From NCBI GenBank assembly GCA_029959285.1, contig JASCOE010000006.1, forward strand, positions 62,001-126,000: DNA of 64,000 nt. Direction: 5' to 3'. The notes below the pieces were generated by a model. That model was given only the letters and a program-made list of their open reading frames with translations, was not told where the DNA came from and did not search any database. Numbering within the stretch: position 1 is the stretch's first letter; each line of letters opens with the position of its first letter. A program made the translations under genes and the position numbers. This document shows, piece by piece, positions 15,993-26,298 of this stretch. Source of the stretch: Flavobacteriaceae bacterium PS02337. Its GTDB lineage: Bacteria > Bacteroidota > Bacteroidia > Flavobacteriales > Flavobacteriaceae.

Positions 15993-18107
15993 TTAAAGAT
16001 TAAGATTATATGAAAGTTTAATAAAATAAGAGCGCCCATAAGCAAGCAAAACATTAGAATCTCCCGCGTGTCCCGCAGATTGATTCGTGTTGGTTTGCCT
16101 AACATTTGTTACATTACAAATGTTTCTTGCTCCTACCGTAACATCTAGATGATTTTTGAAGAAAGATTTTCTAATACTTGCATCAAGCCAATGACTTGGA
16201 TCAATGTCAGAAATAACATATTCTGAAGCTCCTTCAATAAATTGCTGTGATTTTCCGTTGTATTTATAGTATGCAGATAATACAGTTCCCCATTTCTGAA
16301 TTAAGTAAGAAACACTGCTGTTGATGTTAAATGAATAAAGAAATTTATCATCTGATGCAAATACTTGATTTTCTATCTTTCTAGAAACCCCAACTACCGC
16401 CGCACCAACATTAAATGTCAAATCTCTATATCTAAATTGATTCATTGTAGAAAAATTCCACATTTTATATTTACTGATATTGATATATTGATATTCTGGA
16501 TTTCCTGTATCTGGATTATATCGCACTAAGGCCATATCAATTCTGTCATTAACATCTAAGTAGCTTCCAGAAAATGTATTAGCAACTTGTAAACGTGAAC
16601 CAATAGTAGTTGACTTTTTTAAACTAGCCTCAAAAGATGTACTAGTTTCTGGAATTAGATTTTCATTTCCGGTAAAAAAATGTCCGTCAAAAATCAATTT
16701 TGAGTATAATTCTTCAAAAGTTGGTGTTCTAAATGATGAACCATAAGAACCTCTAAGTTCGATTCCGCCATCAAATAAATATCTTAAATTAAGCGAAGAA
16801 GCGTATTGATCTTTAAATTTAGATTGAGCAGAAAATCGCAATCCTGGTCGTATTGAAAATCTATCGGTTGCCATAATTTCTGCTGAAGCGAAGAAATCAT
16901 AGTTTTCAAGTGTTTTACGAATTGGAACAAAAATATTATTTGCTTCCTGAACTAAAGAATATCCTTGATTGTTTACAAACTCATATCCTATTTGAAGATC
17001 GTATTTTTTGTTTGTAAAAAAGTTACTTAAAGTTCCTGTAGAATAAAGAACTTCCATTGACTGATCTTTTACAGTAACATTATCTCCTTCACTTTTTCTC
17101 TGAAAATAATATTTAAAATCTTCAACATTTCGCTCTTGTTTTTGATGCGAAAGAGAAACATTATAATTTAATCTGGTAAAAAGTTTTCCAGTTGCATTTA
17201 AATTATGAAAATATCTGTTACTCAAATATCTTTTGTCATTCGAATAGGTATAAGATCCTAAGACTGGGTTAAATGCAGATTGAACCGTTGCATTGTAATA
17301 ATCAATATCTTCATCTAAATATTCAAATTTGTAGAAAATTTTAAAAGAACCTTTATTATATGCAATTAAAGCGTTTCCATTTAGTTGCTCTTTTGGAAGC
17401 CATCTATAACCTCTGGTTTGATCATTAACATCATAATCTTTCCCATTTTTATCATCTAAAAATCCTTGAAAATCATTTCGATTTGCACCTATACTAACAA
17501 ACCAATTGTCATTGATGGTATGAGCCGCTCTTAACGATTGTATATGACGTCCTTCATCAAAAAGTGCATATTCGTCTTTTACTGTTTCTTCTTGTACAGT
17601 AGCCGTAATATTCCATTTATGAGTCGAAGATTTTTTTGTAATGATATTAAGAACTCCACTTACAGCGTTAGCTCCGTATACTACACCCATAGAACCTTCA
17701 ACAATTTCGATTCGCTCTACATCGTCTAGATTAATTTGTGATAAATCTGTATTGTTACCTAAACCAGCTTCGTTTACCAAAGGAATATTATCAACTAATA
17801 TTTTAAAATATTGAGCATCTAATCCAAATAAAGATACAGTAGAACGTCCGCTTGTACCACTTGGTCTCACAGTTATATTTAAATACTGATTTAACACATC
17901 TGATAAATTATTTGCCGCTAGATTTTTAATATCCTTGCTTGAAATTACTCTAACATTAAAAACCGATTTCTTTATGGACTGCGGTTCAAATTGTCCAGTA
18001 ACTACAACCTCAGATAATTTTTCTTGCGAATTAATAGTGTCTTTTTGCTGTGCAAAAGCATTAACACAAAAAAGAAATCCAGCAAAAAGGGTAAATTTTA
18101 TTTTCAT
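15993..18107 (-). CDS. TonB-dependent outer-membrane receptor, HmuR-like (heme)
   Basis: 704-residue receptor with signal peptide (ending AFAQQ), TonB-box region SEVVVTGQFEPQS, plug domain (VRPSGTSGRSTVSLFGLDAQYFKILVDNIPL ... GSMGVVYGANAVSGVLNIITKK, split here by dots) and a 22-strand barrel ending in ARSYFIKLSYNLNL style aromatic C-terminus (GRSYFIKLSYNLNL). No N-terminal carboxypeptidase-like domain. Pairing with HmuY implies transport of heme; it begins the operon and has a -7 box at 18136-18143. Substrate inferred from neighbour, not from the receptor itself. Confidence 0.88.
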   Translation of the reverse strand: MKIKFTLFAGFLFCVNAFAQQKDTINSQEKLSEVVVTGQFEPQSIKKSVFNVRVISSKDIKNLAANNLSDVLNQYLNITVRPSGTSGRSTVSLFGLDAQYFKILVDNIPLVNEAGLGNNTDLSQINLDDVERIEIVEGSMGVVYGANAVSGVLNIITKKSSTHKWNITATVQEETVKDEYALFDEGRHIQSLRAAHTINDNWFVSIGANRNDFQGFLDDKNGKDYDVNDQTRGYRWLPKEQLNGNALIAYNKGSFKIFYKFEYLDEDIDYYNATVQSAFNPVLGSYTYSNDKRYLSNRYFHNLNATGKLFTRLNYNVSLSHQKQERNVEDFKYYFQRKSEGDNVTVKDQSMEVLYSTGTLSNFFTNKKYDLQIGYEFVNNQGYSLVQEANNIFVPIRKTLENYDFFASAEIMATDRFSIRPGLRFSAQSKFKDQYASSLNLRYLFDGGIELRGSYGSSFRTPTFEELYSKLIFDGHFFTGNENLIPETSTSFEASLKKSTTIGSRLQVANTFSGSYLDVNDRIDMALVRYNPDTGNPEYQYINISKYKMWNFSTMNQFRYRDLTFNVGAAVVGVSRKIENQVFASDDKFLYSFNINSSVSYLIQKWGTVLSAYYKYNGKSQQFIEGASEYVISDIDPSHWLDASIRKSFFKNHLDVTVGARNICNVTNVRQTNTNQSAGHAGDSNVLLAYGRSYFIKLSYNLNL

Positions 18108-18135
18108 TATTTTAATTCAGTCTTAATAATCGTTA

Positions 18136-18183
18136 CAAATATATAACTATTTTTAATTGTTCTAAATAAAATTTATATATTTG
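18136..18183. promoter_or_regulatory. Divergent promoters between TonB/HmuY operon and DUF6607 gene
   Basis: Two TATATTTG boxes point away from each other: minus strand 18143-18136 for the receptor and plus strand 18176-18183 for the DUF6607 gene (with TTG at 18157-18159 as a possible -33). The boxes are 32 bases apart, so one regulator could act on both; no known Fur-box match was seen. Confidence 0.6.
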
Positions 18184-18212
18184 CGAAAAATTTAAAAACA
18201 AAACAATAAGTT

Positions 18213-19115
18213 ATGATTTCAAAAAGCCTTTTTTTGTCAGCCGCTTTGGCTTTAACATGCAGTCTTGGTTTTAGTCAGGACAAGAAACAACAAGACATTA
18301 AGTCAATCAAATCTATGTGTGGTTGTTACGAAGTGAAATTTAATTTCACAGAAACTTTTTCATATCCAAAAGATTCACTTACATACAAACCATCTGAAAC
18401 AAAACATGAGTCTGCTTTAGAATGGGTAGAATTATTAGAAGACACTCCAAACAAAATCGTAATGCAGCACTTATTAATCGTAAGTGACGATATGATTATC
18501 AAACACTGGAGACAAGATTGGTTGTACGAAAACACAGACTTATATTCGTTTGACAAAGGAAATTCTTGGAAATACAAAAAATTAGACAAAAAAGCGGTTA
18601 AAGGTCAATGGACTCAAAAAGTATATCAAGTAGATGATAGTCCGAGATATGAAGGATCTTCGACTTGGGTTCACGTTGACGGAAAAGATTACTGGGCAAA
18701 CGTTGCTGATGCGCCACTTCCAAGAAGAGAGCAAACAAAACGTAACGATTATAATGTTTTAAAAAGAAGAAATATTCACGAAATCACTCCTACAGGATGG
18801 AATCATGAGCAAGACAACGACAAATTAGTTCGTGACGATGCTGGAAAAGATGTTTTGTTAGCACAAGAAAAAGGATTTGACGTTTACACTAAAGTTCCAG
18901 ATGTAAAATGTATTGCAGCTCAAAAATGGTGGGTAGCAAACAATGCTCTTTGGAAAAATGTTCGTGACAAATGGCAAACTCTTTTTGACAGACATAAAGA
19001 TTTAAACCTAGAAGCTAAAGTTGATAGAAAAGCGCTTTACTCTCTATTATTTGATTTGAAACCAGATACTGCAAAAGCAGAAACAGATAAAATCATTGAC
19101 AAATTTGTCAAGTAA
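18213..19115 (+). CDS. DUF6607 family exported protein
   Basis: 300 residues, signal peptide MISKSLFLSAALALTCSLGFSQ, then a periplasmic domain opening KSMCGCYEVKFNFTETFSYP and containing WRQDWLYE, GQWTQKVYQVDDSPRYEGSSTWVHVDG and APLPRREQTKRNDYNVLKR, the DUF6607 pattern. Function is unknown. It is divergently transcribed from the heme receptor with promoters 32 bases apart, which suggests participation in heme or iron use; the CGC pair near the mature N-terminus is a candidate ligand or disulfide. A terminator follows. Confidence 0.8.
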   Translation: MISKSLFLSAALALTCSLGFSQDKKQQDIKSIKSMCGCYEVKFNFTETFSYPKDSLTYKPSETKHESALEWVELLEDTPNKIVMQHLLIVSDDMIIKHWRQDWLYENTDLYSFDKGNSWKYKKLDKKAVKGQWTQKVYQVDDSPRYEGSSTWVHVDGKDYWANVADAPLPRREQTKRNDYNVLKRRNIHEITPTGWNHEQDNDKLVRDDAGKDVLLAQEKGFDVYTKVPDVKCIAAQKWWVANNALWKNVRDKWQTLFDRHKDLNLEAKVDRKALYSLLFDLKPDTAKAETDKIIDKFVK

Positions 19116-19135
19116 TTAGAATTAATTGTTAATTA

Positions 19136-19172
19136 AAAAGCCGGAAGTTTTTTGAGACTTCCGGCTTTTTTT
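19136..19172. terminator. Bidirectional terminator between DUF6607 and SusD genes
   Basis: 13-bp stem AAAAGCCGGAAGT / ACTTCCGGCTTTT with seven T on the plus side; lies between convergent genes. Confidence 0.92.
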
Positions 19173-19187
19173 GTGGTTTCAATTTTA

Positions 19188-20627
19188 TTATAATGGGTTT
19201 TGAATAATCAATGGGTTTGCATCAATTTCTGCCTGTGGAATTTGAAAAATAAATTTATTATCTCCTATTGGAATATTAAATTTACCAAACGCAGGATGGT
19301 TAGATCCCGCATAATCTCTTGTAAGAGCTACACCTAAACGCTTCATATCAAACCAAGCATAACCTTCACCCCATAATTCAATTCGTTTTTGAAGGATGAT
19401 TTCATTTATTAATGCACTTCCTGTATTTGTTGACAGTACATATGAAGGATCTTTGGTGATTGTTATATCATACAAAGCTTTTTTAGCTAACGCTTCATTT
19501 CCTGATCTTGCATAAGCTTCCGCTTCAATATAATACATTGATGCCGCTCTTAAATAAATATAATCTCCTGCATCAATTGTTGGATCTATAAATTTTAAAT
19601 TAGCATAAGCTGGTAATGATGGATATGTAGAATTTCCTGTTGGAGATACAAATGCATTCTTTCTATAATCTGTATCAGAAATTAAATTATATAAGTTTTT
19701 GTCGATGTTTTTGTAAATCCCTAAACCTCCAGCATATCCTGATTCATTAGTATTGTCAAAATGAGCGAAGAAACTTGCCACAAATGTGCTTTGCGCAGAT
19801 GTTATTGAAGCGCCCCACATTGTATCTTTATTACTAACGTCATAAAAACCTTGCATCCATTCGTTCTCAGTTAACAATGGATATTTTTGTCTTGCAGCAT
19901 TAGCTAAAACAGCCGCCTCAGAATATTTCCCCATTTCTAGATAAACATCTGCTAAAAATGCTTGAGCGACGGATTGATCAACTGCATTATTATTTTTTCG
20001 CTTACATCCTTGAAGTAATTCAACCGATTCATTCAAATCAGCTTGAATTTGTGTATAAACTTCAGTTACTGTAGACCTTGCTTTACCTTCAAAAGTAACT
20101 TCTGTATAAAGAGGAACACATAATTTATTTTCATTTCCAATATAAGTTGGTCCATACATACGTGCCAACATAAAATAAAAGTAGCCTCTTAAAGCTAATG
20201 CTTGCCCTCTAATTGCTTTTAACTTATCATCTGTAACTCCTTCTGGTATTCCCGCCAATACAATATTTGTAGTTTTAATTTGCGGATAATATGTACTCCA
20301 TGCCAGCCGTGACCTAGTATTAGTTTGCTGTCTTGCTTGATAATTGTAAAAATTACTATACCAGCTTGATTTTGTCATAAGCATGTCATTACTCATTAAA
20401 TCTGTGGCAGCCAAAATAGATTTGTGTCCATAATCTTCATGATTATTTATAGACAATCCATAAGATCTTAAAGCAGAATAAATTCCATTTATAATTGCTT
20501 CATTTGCTTCTGCTGAAGAAGCTAATTGTTCATCATTAATAGTCGATTCTGGTGTTGTATCAAGAAATTCACTTTCGCAACTTGTAAAAATCAATAACGA
20601 CAATGATAATATTATTATTTTTTTCAT
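19188..20627 (-). CDS. SusD/RagB family nutrient-binding lipoprotein
   Basis: Outer-membrane surface lipoprotein that forms a lid on its SusC partner. Lipobox FTSC (Cys17), then FLDTTPESTINDEQL, typical of the SusD N-terminus. TPR-like helices follow, with ALALRGYFYFMLARMYGPTYI and VAQAFLADVYLEMGKYSEAAVLANA; the C-terminal segment ends RIELWGEGYAWFDMKRLG...PAFGKFNIPIGDNKFIFQIPQAEIDANP. 479 residues, full. Four bases separate it from the upstream susC-like gene. No glycoside hydrolase, protease or regulator sits beside the pair, so the substrate is open. Confidence 0.93.
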   Translation of the reverse strand: MKKIIILSLSLLIFTSCESEFLDTTPESTINDEQLASSAEANEAIINGIYSALRSYGLSINNHEDYGHKSILAATDLMSNDMLMTKSSWYSNFYNYQARQQTNTRSRLAWSTYYPQIKTTNIVLAGIPEGVTDDKLKAIRGQALALRGYFYFMLARMYGPTYIGNENKLCVPLYTEVTFEGKARSTVTEVYTQIQADLNESVELLQGCKRKNNNAVDQSVAQAFLADVYLEMGKYSEAAVLANAARQKYPLLTENEWMQGFYDVSNKDTMWGASITSAQSTFVASFFAHFDNTNESGYAGGLGIYKNIDKNLYNLISDTDYRKNAFVSPTGNSTYPSLPAYANLKFIDPTIDAGDYIYLRAASMYYIEAEAYARSGNEALAKKALYDITITKDPSYVLSTNTGSALINEIILQKRIELWGEGYAWFDMKRLGVALTRDYAGSNHPAFGKFNIPIGDNKFIFQIPQAEIDANPLIIQNPL

Positions 20628-20631
20628 GTTT

Positions 20632-23600
20632 TTAAAAATTTACAGTTAATCCAAACGACATAGATTTCATTACACCATATACATTCAGAGATTGTCCATT
20701 ATTGGTTCTCGCGCCTAAATTGTTCAATCTAGGATCCATACCTTTTCTTTCTGACCACAAAGCTAAATTTGAACCCATCAAACTAAATTTTGCAGATTGA
20801 ATTCCAAGATCTAAAAGCTGTTTATTTTTAAAATCATATGATAATGCAACATCTTGCAAACTGATATAATTAGATTTTATTAAAAAATAATCTGATGCTG
20901 ACATTTGAAGTGTAGAAACATGATCAATTCTCGGAATATCAGAATTTGGATTATCAACCGACCACGCTTTATTTACATCTTTATGATAGTTTTGTCCAAT
21001 ATTATCTGAGCCTGAATACATCGATGTTTGATATAGTCCATCATACATATATCCTCCAAACTGGTATGCAAAACTACCTTGTAATGTGACATTTTTATAT
21101 CTTACCATAGTTCCAAATCCTCCATAAACATCAGGATTTGCGTCTTTTTTACTTAAGTATTGTGTGGCATTTCCATAAACATTTGTAGTGACTTTACCGA
21201 TTACATTTCCAGAAGCATCTTTTTGATTCATGTACCATAAAGCATCTCCATTTGTTTTATCGACACCAGCAAATTCTCTTAAATAATACGAATATGCAGG
21301 AGCTCCAACTTCGAATCTGAAAACACCATTTGTAAATGGACTTGGTAATGCAGTGACTTTGTTTTTATAATGTGTTGCATTCGCCCAAATATTGAAATCT
21401 ATTTTATCAGATTTTAATATATCAAGACCTAAGTTAATTTCTATTCCTTTATTGGACATATCTCCAATATTCTCTGTAATAAATGAAACTCCAGTGGAAG
21501 GTGAGTTAGGTCGGTTATAAATCAAATCGCTTACATTTCTTTCAAAATATTCAGCTTCAATATTTAATCTATTAAATAATTGAATATCAAATCCAATATT
21601 TAAGTTTTTAGATTTTTCCCATTTAATATCTTTGTTACCTTGATAAACCGTTAAAATACTTGCATTTCCATCTGCATCTGGTACAATTTCGTATTGAGTC
21701 TGATATGCATAATAATTTCTTGAAGACCCAAAATAAGAGCGATGACTTATTTGTGAAGTTGAAGGATAATAGATATTATCGTTTCCTTGTTCTCCATAAC
21801 TTCCTTTTATTCTCAAATCTGTAATCCATTTCGATTTAGGAAAGAATGATTCCTTCGTGACAGACCATGCGCCTCCAAATCCATAGAAATTACCCCATCT
21901 ATTCTCAGGAGAAAATACAGAAGAACCATCTCTTCTGAAACTACCATTTACGAAGTACTTATTTTTGTAGTTGTAATTAAATTTCGAAAAATATCCTTCA
22001 ACTTTATACAAATCATTATATCCATCTAAATAACTGTATACTGTTGCATTACTTAGAACTTCTAAATCAGGGATCACAATATTATTTTTTTGTCCAGCTA
22101 ACATTTTTGATGTAAAATCTGAAGACTCATGACCAATTAAAATATCTAAACTATGATTTCCAAATGTTTTTTTCCAAGACAATAATTGCTGATTTGTTAT
22201 TGTATAATCAGTCTTTGTAGCAGTTCCTATTCTACCATTAACTCCCATTGCATCTCCACCAAGTCCTGTCGCAGTATTTAGATAATAACCTGATAATAAA
22301 TCATAACCTAAGTTATATCTAAAATTAAAATCTTTTAGGAAGTCTACAGAAACATAACCTCGAGCTCCAAATTTATTTTCTTCATTTAAATTTGTATTCA
22401 ATAAAGTAGTCGCATAAGGATTAAGATTAGAGCCATAAGGTCTATCACCAGACTTATTAAATTCATAAGCTTTTGTTCCATCAGCATTCATAATAATATT
22501 TCCATTATTATCTCTTTGCCAGATTGTATAAATAGGCGCTATATTTCTCGACCAATAAAATAAATTACTATAAGTATTAGATGAAACTTGTGATATTGGT
22601 GCATTTTGATTTGAATTTGCATAATTTAAATTTGCTCCAACTTTAACTTTACTATTTATTGTATAATCTAAATTTGCTCTAACAGTTGCACGTTTAAAAT
22701 TAGAACTAATAGTATATCCATTATCAGAAAGATACCCAACAGATAAATAAGTATTAAGTTTCTCAGTACTTCCTGAAAGACTTAAATAATGCTCGCTTCT
22801 TAACGCATCTCTAAACAAATTTTTAGCCCAGTTATCATGGTATAATAATCTAGCATTTGAATTAAGTTCACCAGTAATAGAATTTATTACTTGATTGTCT
22901 GGAACATTATAATTATTGTAACCTAAAGAATAAGTATCTCCATTTATCAAATTTTGAGCTGCTGTTGCTGATGCATTAGCAGGTGTCTGACCTTGATAAA
23001 TTAATCCATTTCTAACTCTATTATAAATGGCTTTATAATATTCTCCTGGATCAGTAATCATATCGTATTCAGGAACTGCTCTTGAATTAACTCCTATTTT
23101 AGTTTCATAAGTTACATTCAACTGTCCTTTTTTTCCTTTTTTAGTTGTAATAATAATTACCCCATTAGCACCTCTACTTCCGTAAAGTGCATTCGATGAT
23201 GCATCTTTTAAGAAACTTATGGATTCAATATCCTGAGAAGCTATTGCGTTTATATCTCCATTATATGGTATTCCATCAACTACATATAAAGGCTCGTTAG
23301 ATGATGAAATAGACCCAATACCTCTAAATCGTACTTGAGGCTTATCTCCAGGTTGTCCAGAGTTGGCAGCAATTTGAACACCAGCAACTTTTCCACTTAG
23401 AGATTGAACAGCATTAGAAGCTTGAGCATTCTCTAATTGTTTTGAATCAATTTTTGTAACTGCACCTGTGATTTCTCCTTTCTTTTGTGTTCCATAAGCC
23501 ACCTGAATTACAACTTCCTGTAATTCTTCACCACCTTCTTGCATTTTTACATTCACAGTAGACGCATTCCCAACTGTAATGGCTTGGTCTTTCATTCCCA

Positions 23601-23823
23601 TGTAAGAAAACACTAAAACATCTCCCGTTTTTGCTTTAATCTTATACTTTCCATCAAAATCGGTTTGAACTCCATTACTTGTTCCTTTGACTACAACATT
23701 TGCACCTGGAATTGGTCCGTTTCCATCTGATACAATTCCAGAAATTGTTTTTTCCTGTGCAAAAAATAGTTGAACAGTAAACAAGAATACAAGAATTGCA
23801 AACCCTTTAATTTTCTTTTTCAT
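20632..23823 (-). CDS. SusC/RagA family TonB-linked outer-membrane transporter
   Basis: 1063 residues. Signal peptide ending FFAQ; N-terminal CarboxypepD_reg-like domain (KTISGIVSDGNGPIPGANV...DFDGKYKIKAKTGDVLVFSYMG); TonB box region EEVVIQVAYGT; plug with LEN...SSNEPLYVVDGIPYNGD and ALYGSRGANGVIIITTKKGKKG, the SusC signature; barrel to the C-terminus ...YGVMKSMSFGLTVNF. With SusD it would import an oligosaccharide or peptide using TonB energy. Upstream region shows no anti-sigma or sigma gene, so hybrid regulators are elsewhere or absent. Confidence 0.95.
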   Translation of the reverse strand: MKKKIKGFAILVFLFTVQLFFAQEKTISGIVSDGNGPIPGANVVVKGTSNGVQTDFDGKYKIKAKTGDVLVFSYMGMKDQAITVGNASTVNVKMQEGGEELQEVVIQVAYGTQKKGEITGAVTKIDSKQLENAQASNAVQSLSGKVAGVQIAANSGQPGDKPQVRFRGIGSISSSNEPLYVVDGIPYNGDINAIASQDIESISFLKDASSNALYGSRGANGVIIITTKKGKKGQLNVTYETKIGVNSRAVPEYDMITDPGEYYKAIYNRVRNGLIYQGQTPANASATAAQNLINGDTYSLGYNNYNVPDNQVINSITGELNSNARLLYHDNWAKNLFRDALRSEHYLSLSGSTEKLNTYLSVGYLSDNGYTISSNFKRATVRANLDYTINSKVKVGANLNYANSNQNAPISQVSSNTYSNLFYWSRNIAPIYTIWQRDNNGNIIMNADGTKAYEFNKSGDRPYGSNLNPYATTLLNTNLNEENKFGARGYVSVDFLKDFNFRYNLGYDLLSGYYLNTATGLGGDAMGVNGRIGTATKTDYTITNQQLLSWKKTFGNHSLDILIGHESSDFTSKMLAGQKNNIVIPDLEVLSNATVYSYLDGYNDLYKVEGYFSKFNYNYKNKYFVNGSFRRDGSSVFSPENRWGNFYGFGGAWSVTKESFFPKSKWITDLRIKGSYGEQGNDNIYYPSTSQISHRSYFGSSRNYYAYQTQYEIVPDADGNASILTVYQGNKDIKWEKSKNLNIGFDIQLFNRLNIEAEYFERNVSDLIYNRPNSPSTGVSFITENIGDMSNKGIEINLGLDILKSDKIDFNIWANATHYKNKVTALPSPFTNGVFRFEVGAPAYSYYLREFAGVDKTNGDALWYMNQKDASGNVIGKVTTNVYGNATQYLSKKDANPDVYGGFGTMVRYKNVTLQGSFAYQFGGYMYDGLYQTSMYSGSDNIGQNYHKDVNKAWSVDNPNSDIPRIDHVSTLQMSASDYFLIKSNYISLQDVALSYDFKNKQLLDLGIQSAKFSLMGSNLALWSERKGMDPRLNNLGARTNNGQSLNVYGVMKSMSFGLTVNF

Positions 23824-24192
23824 TTATAGCTTTTTTAATTAAGGGGCGCAACTTAGAAAATTAATTTAATTTTAACAAGATTTTAAATACATTTAACATT
23901 AATAAATATAATACAAAACTTATAAATAGTTATTAAAATAAAAAAACCGCCTACAAAATAGACGGTCAATTTATCCTCATCATTTTCACTAAAAGCTTAC
24001 TAATTCAAAATAGTTAAAAATGAATATTTGGAGATATGTTTAAAAGTATTTAGTAGTATTTAAAAGGTTCATTAATTTGAAGCAAAATTACGAGTGAATT
24101 CAATAGTTAAAAGGTCATTCAGGTCAAAAAAACAATAAAAAAAGCCAATAGTTCGAAAACTATTGGCTTTTAATTTCTTTTTATTTTAATTC
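23824..24192. other. 369-base gap between SusC gene and argS
   Basis: AT-rich. Contains the susC leader/promoter (no convincing TAnnTTTG box), a weak AAACCG...CGGTC stem near 23943-23968 and the argS terminator at 24138-24173. No ORF or repeat family recognised. Confidence 0.6.
24138..24173 (-). terminator. argS terminator
   Basis: 14-bp stem AAAAGCCAATAGTT / AACTATTGGCTTTT with a 4-base loop (24140-24171), A-run before it providing the U-tract on the minus strand. Confidence 0.85.
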
Positions 24193-25971
24193 TTACATTC
24201 TCTCTGGAACTTCAATTCCTAATAATTGAAATGCTGAATTTATTACCTCAGCAACTTTTTGAGAAAGCTGTACTCTGAAAATCTTTTTTGTTAAATCTAC
24301 TTCTCCTAAAATATGAACAGACTGATAAAATGAATTATATTCTTTCACCAAATCGTAAGTATAATTTGCAATCAAAGCTGGACTATGATTCTGAGCTGCA
24401 TTTTGAATTATCTCTGGGAAAAGTTCGATTTGTTTTACCAATTCTTTTTCTTTCTCGTGCAATTCCTCTATTTGAATTTCAGCAGTAAAATCAAAATCGG
24501 CTTTACGGATTATTGATTGAATTCTCGCGTATGTGTATTGAATAAAAGGTCCTGTATTTCCTGCAAAATCTACAGATTCTGCTGGATTAAACAAAATACG
24601 TTTTTTAGGATCTACTTTTAAAATGTAATATTTTAAAGCTCCAAGACCAATTGTTTTATACAGTTTTGCTTTTTCTTCATCTGAATAATAATCAAGCTTA
24701 CCTAAATCTTCTGAGATTTGTTTTGCTGTATCGGTCATATCTTGCATCAAATCATCTGCATCTACAACAGTTCCTTCACGGCTTTTCATTTTTCCAGAAG
24801 GTAAATCAACCATTCCGTATGATAAATGATATAAACTTGAAGCCCAATCAAAACCTAATTTTTTTAAGATTAAGAATAAAACTTTAAAGTGATAATCTTG
24901 TTCATTTCCAACTGTATAAACCATTCCTCCAACATCTGGCATATCTTTTACACGCTGAATTGCTGTTCCAATATCTTGTGTCATGTAAACTGCGGTTCCA
25001 TCAGAACGTAATACAATTTTACGGTCTAAACCTTCGTCCGTCAAATCAATCCAAACCGAACCGTCTGGATCTTTTTCAAAAACACCTTTATCTAAACCTA
25101 CTTGAACAACATCTTTTCCTAATAAATAAGTATTGCTTTCGTAGTAATATTTATCAAAATTAACTCCAAGATTGGTGTAAGTTGTTGCAAAACCTTCATA
25201 AACCCATTCGTTCATTTTTTTCCAAAGCTCAATTACTTTTTCATCGCCAGCTTCCCATTTCTTAAGCATATCTTGCGCTTCAATAATAATTGGAGCTTGT
25301 TTTTTGGCTTCTTCTTCAGTTTTTCCAGTTTCGATTAAACCGTTAATTTCAGTTTTATACGCTTTATCAAACTCTACATAATACTTTCCAACCAATTTAT
25401 CGCCTTTTAAACCAGAGGTTTCAGGAGTTTCTCCGTTTCCGAATTTTTCCCAAGCCAACATCGATTTACAGATATGAATTCCACGATCATTGATAATTTG
25501 CGTTTTATACACTTTTTTACCCGAAGCTTTTAGAATTTCAGCAACAGAATATCCTAACAAATTGTTACGAACGTGACCTAAATGCAACGGTTTATTTGTA
25601 TTTGGCGAAGAATATTCTACCATTACAGCTTTTTCATCTGGATTTGGAGTTACATATCCAAACTTCTTATTTTCTCTAATTCCGTTAAAGAAATTCACAT
25701 AATAACTATCTGAAATTACAATATTCAAGAAACCTGAAACCACATTAAAGCGAGCAACTTCAGAAACATTTTCTACTAAATAATTTCCAATTTTATTTCC
25801 TAATTCAGCCGGATTACTTTTAATTACTTTCAACAGCGGAAAAATTACCATCGTAATATCTCCTTCAAACTCCTTTCTGGTAGTCTGAAACTCGATTTTA
25901 TCAACAGTAACATCAAATAATGCTTGTATTGCTTTTTGTATAGAAGGTGTAAGAATTTGTGGTAATGACAT
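24193..25971 (-). CDS. argS: Arginyl-tRNA synthetase
   Basis: Class I synthetase charging tRNA-Arg. 592 residues: N-terminal Add-1 domain (to ~110), HIGH motif as HLGH in SSPNTNKPLHLGHVRNNLLG, class Ia catalytic core with MVEYSSPN and the KMSKS-like loop as GKMKSREGTVVDADDL, then a C-terminal DALR anticodon-binding domain ending in LLGIEVPERM. Length and order are normal. Monocistronic, with a TATCTTTG box at 25993-26000 just upstream and a terminator downstream. Confidence 0.97.
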   Translation of the reverse strand: MSLPQILTPSIQKAIQALFDVTVDKIEFQTTRKEFEGDITMVIFPLLKVIKSNPAELGNKIGNYLVENVSEVARFNVVSGFLNIVISDSYYVNFFNGIRENKKFGYVTPNPDEKAVMVEYSSPNTNKPLHLGHVRNNLLGYSVAEILKASGKKVYKTQIINDRGIHICKSMLAWEKFGNGETPETSGLKGDKLVGKYYVEFDKAYKTEINGLIETGKTEEEAKKQAPIIIEAQDMLKKWEAGDEKVIELWKKMNEWVYEGFATTYTNLGVNFDKYYYESNTYLLGKDVVQVGLDKGVFEKDPDGSVWIDLTDEGLDRKIVLRSDGTAVYMTQDIGTAIQRVKDMPDVGGMVYTVGNEQDYHFKVLFLILKKLGFDWASSLYHLSYGMVDLPSGKMKSREGTVVDADDLMQDMTDTAKQISEDLGKLDYYSDEEKAKLYKTIGLGALKYYILKVDPKKRILFNPAESVDFAGNTGPFIQYTYARIQSIIRKADFDFTAEIQIEELHEKEKELVKQIELFPEIIQNAAQNHSPALIANYTYDLVKEYNSFYQSVHILGEVDLTKKIFRVQLSQKVAEVINSAFQLLGIEVPERM

Positions 25972-26298
25972 GTAAACTTATTTTAAAGTGAGCAAAGATA
26001 CTGCTTATTCATCAATTAGAGAAAATCAAAAACATATAAAATTCAAGAAAAGAATTTGAATTTGGTAAAAATGGTTCTTTTTCAATTGTTAAAATTATCA
26101 AAAAACTAAAACCTTAATCTCTTACAGAACAAGGCATCCGAAAATTTCGAAACATTTTTTCACAATTTGTTGTAACATATTAAACACAAAAGAGTCTTAA
26201 TAGAGACTTCAAATTCATTTATGGAGTTAAAAAAGAAAAAACAAAACAGTAACTAACACAATCATCATCAATCAAATCAAAATAATCAGTAAAAAATC
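25972..26298. other. 327-base divergent gap between argS and a TonB receptor
   Basis: Minus strand: argS -7 box TATCTTTG at 26000-25993. Plus strand: AT-rich receptor leader with a short AGTCT...AGACT stem near 26194-26209 and a long A-rich segment before the ATG; no clear promoter box for the receptor and no repeat. Confidence 0.55.
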
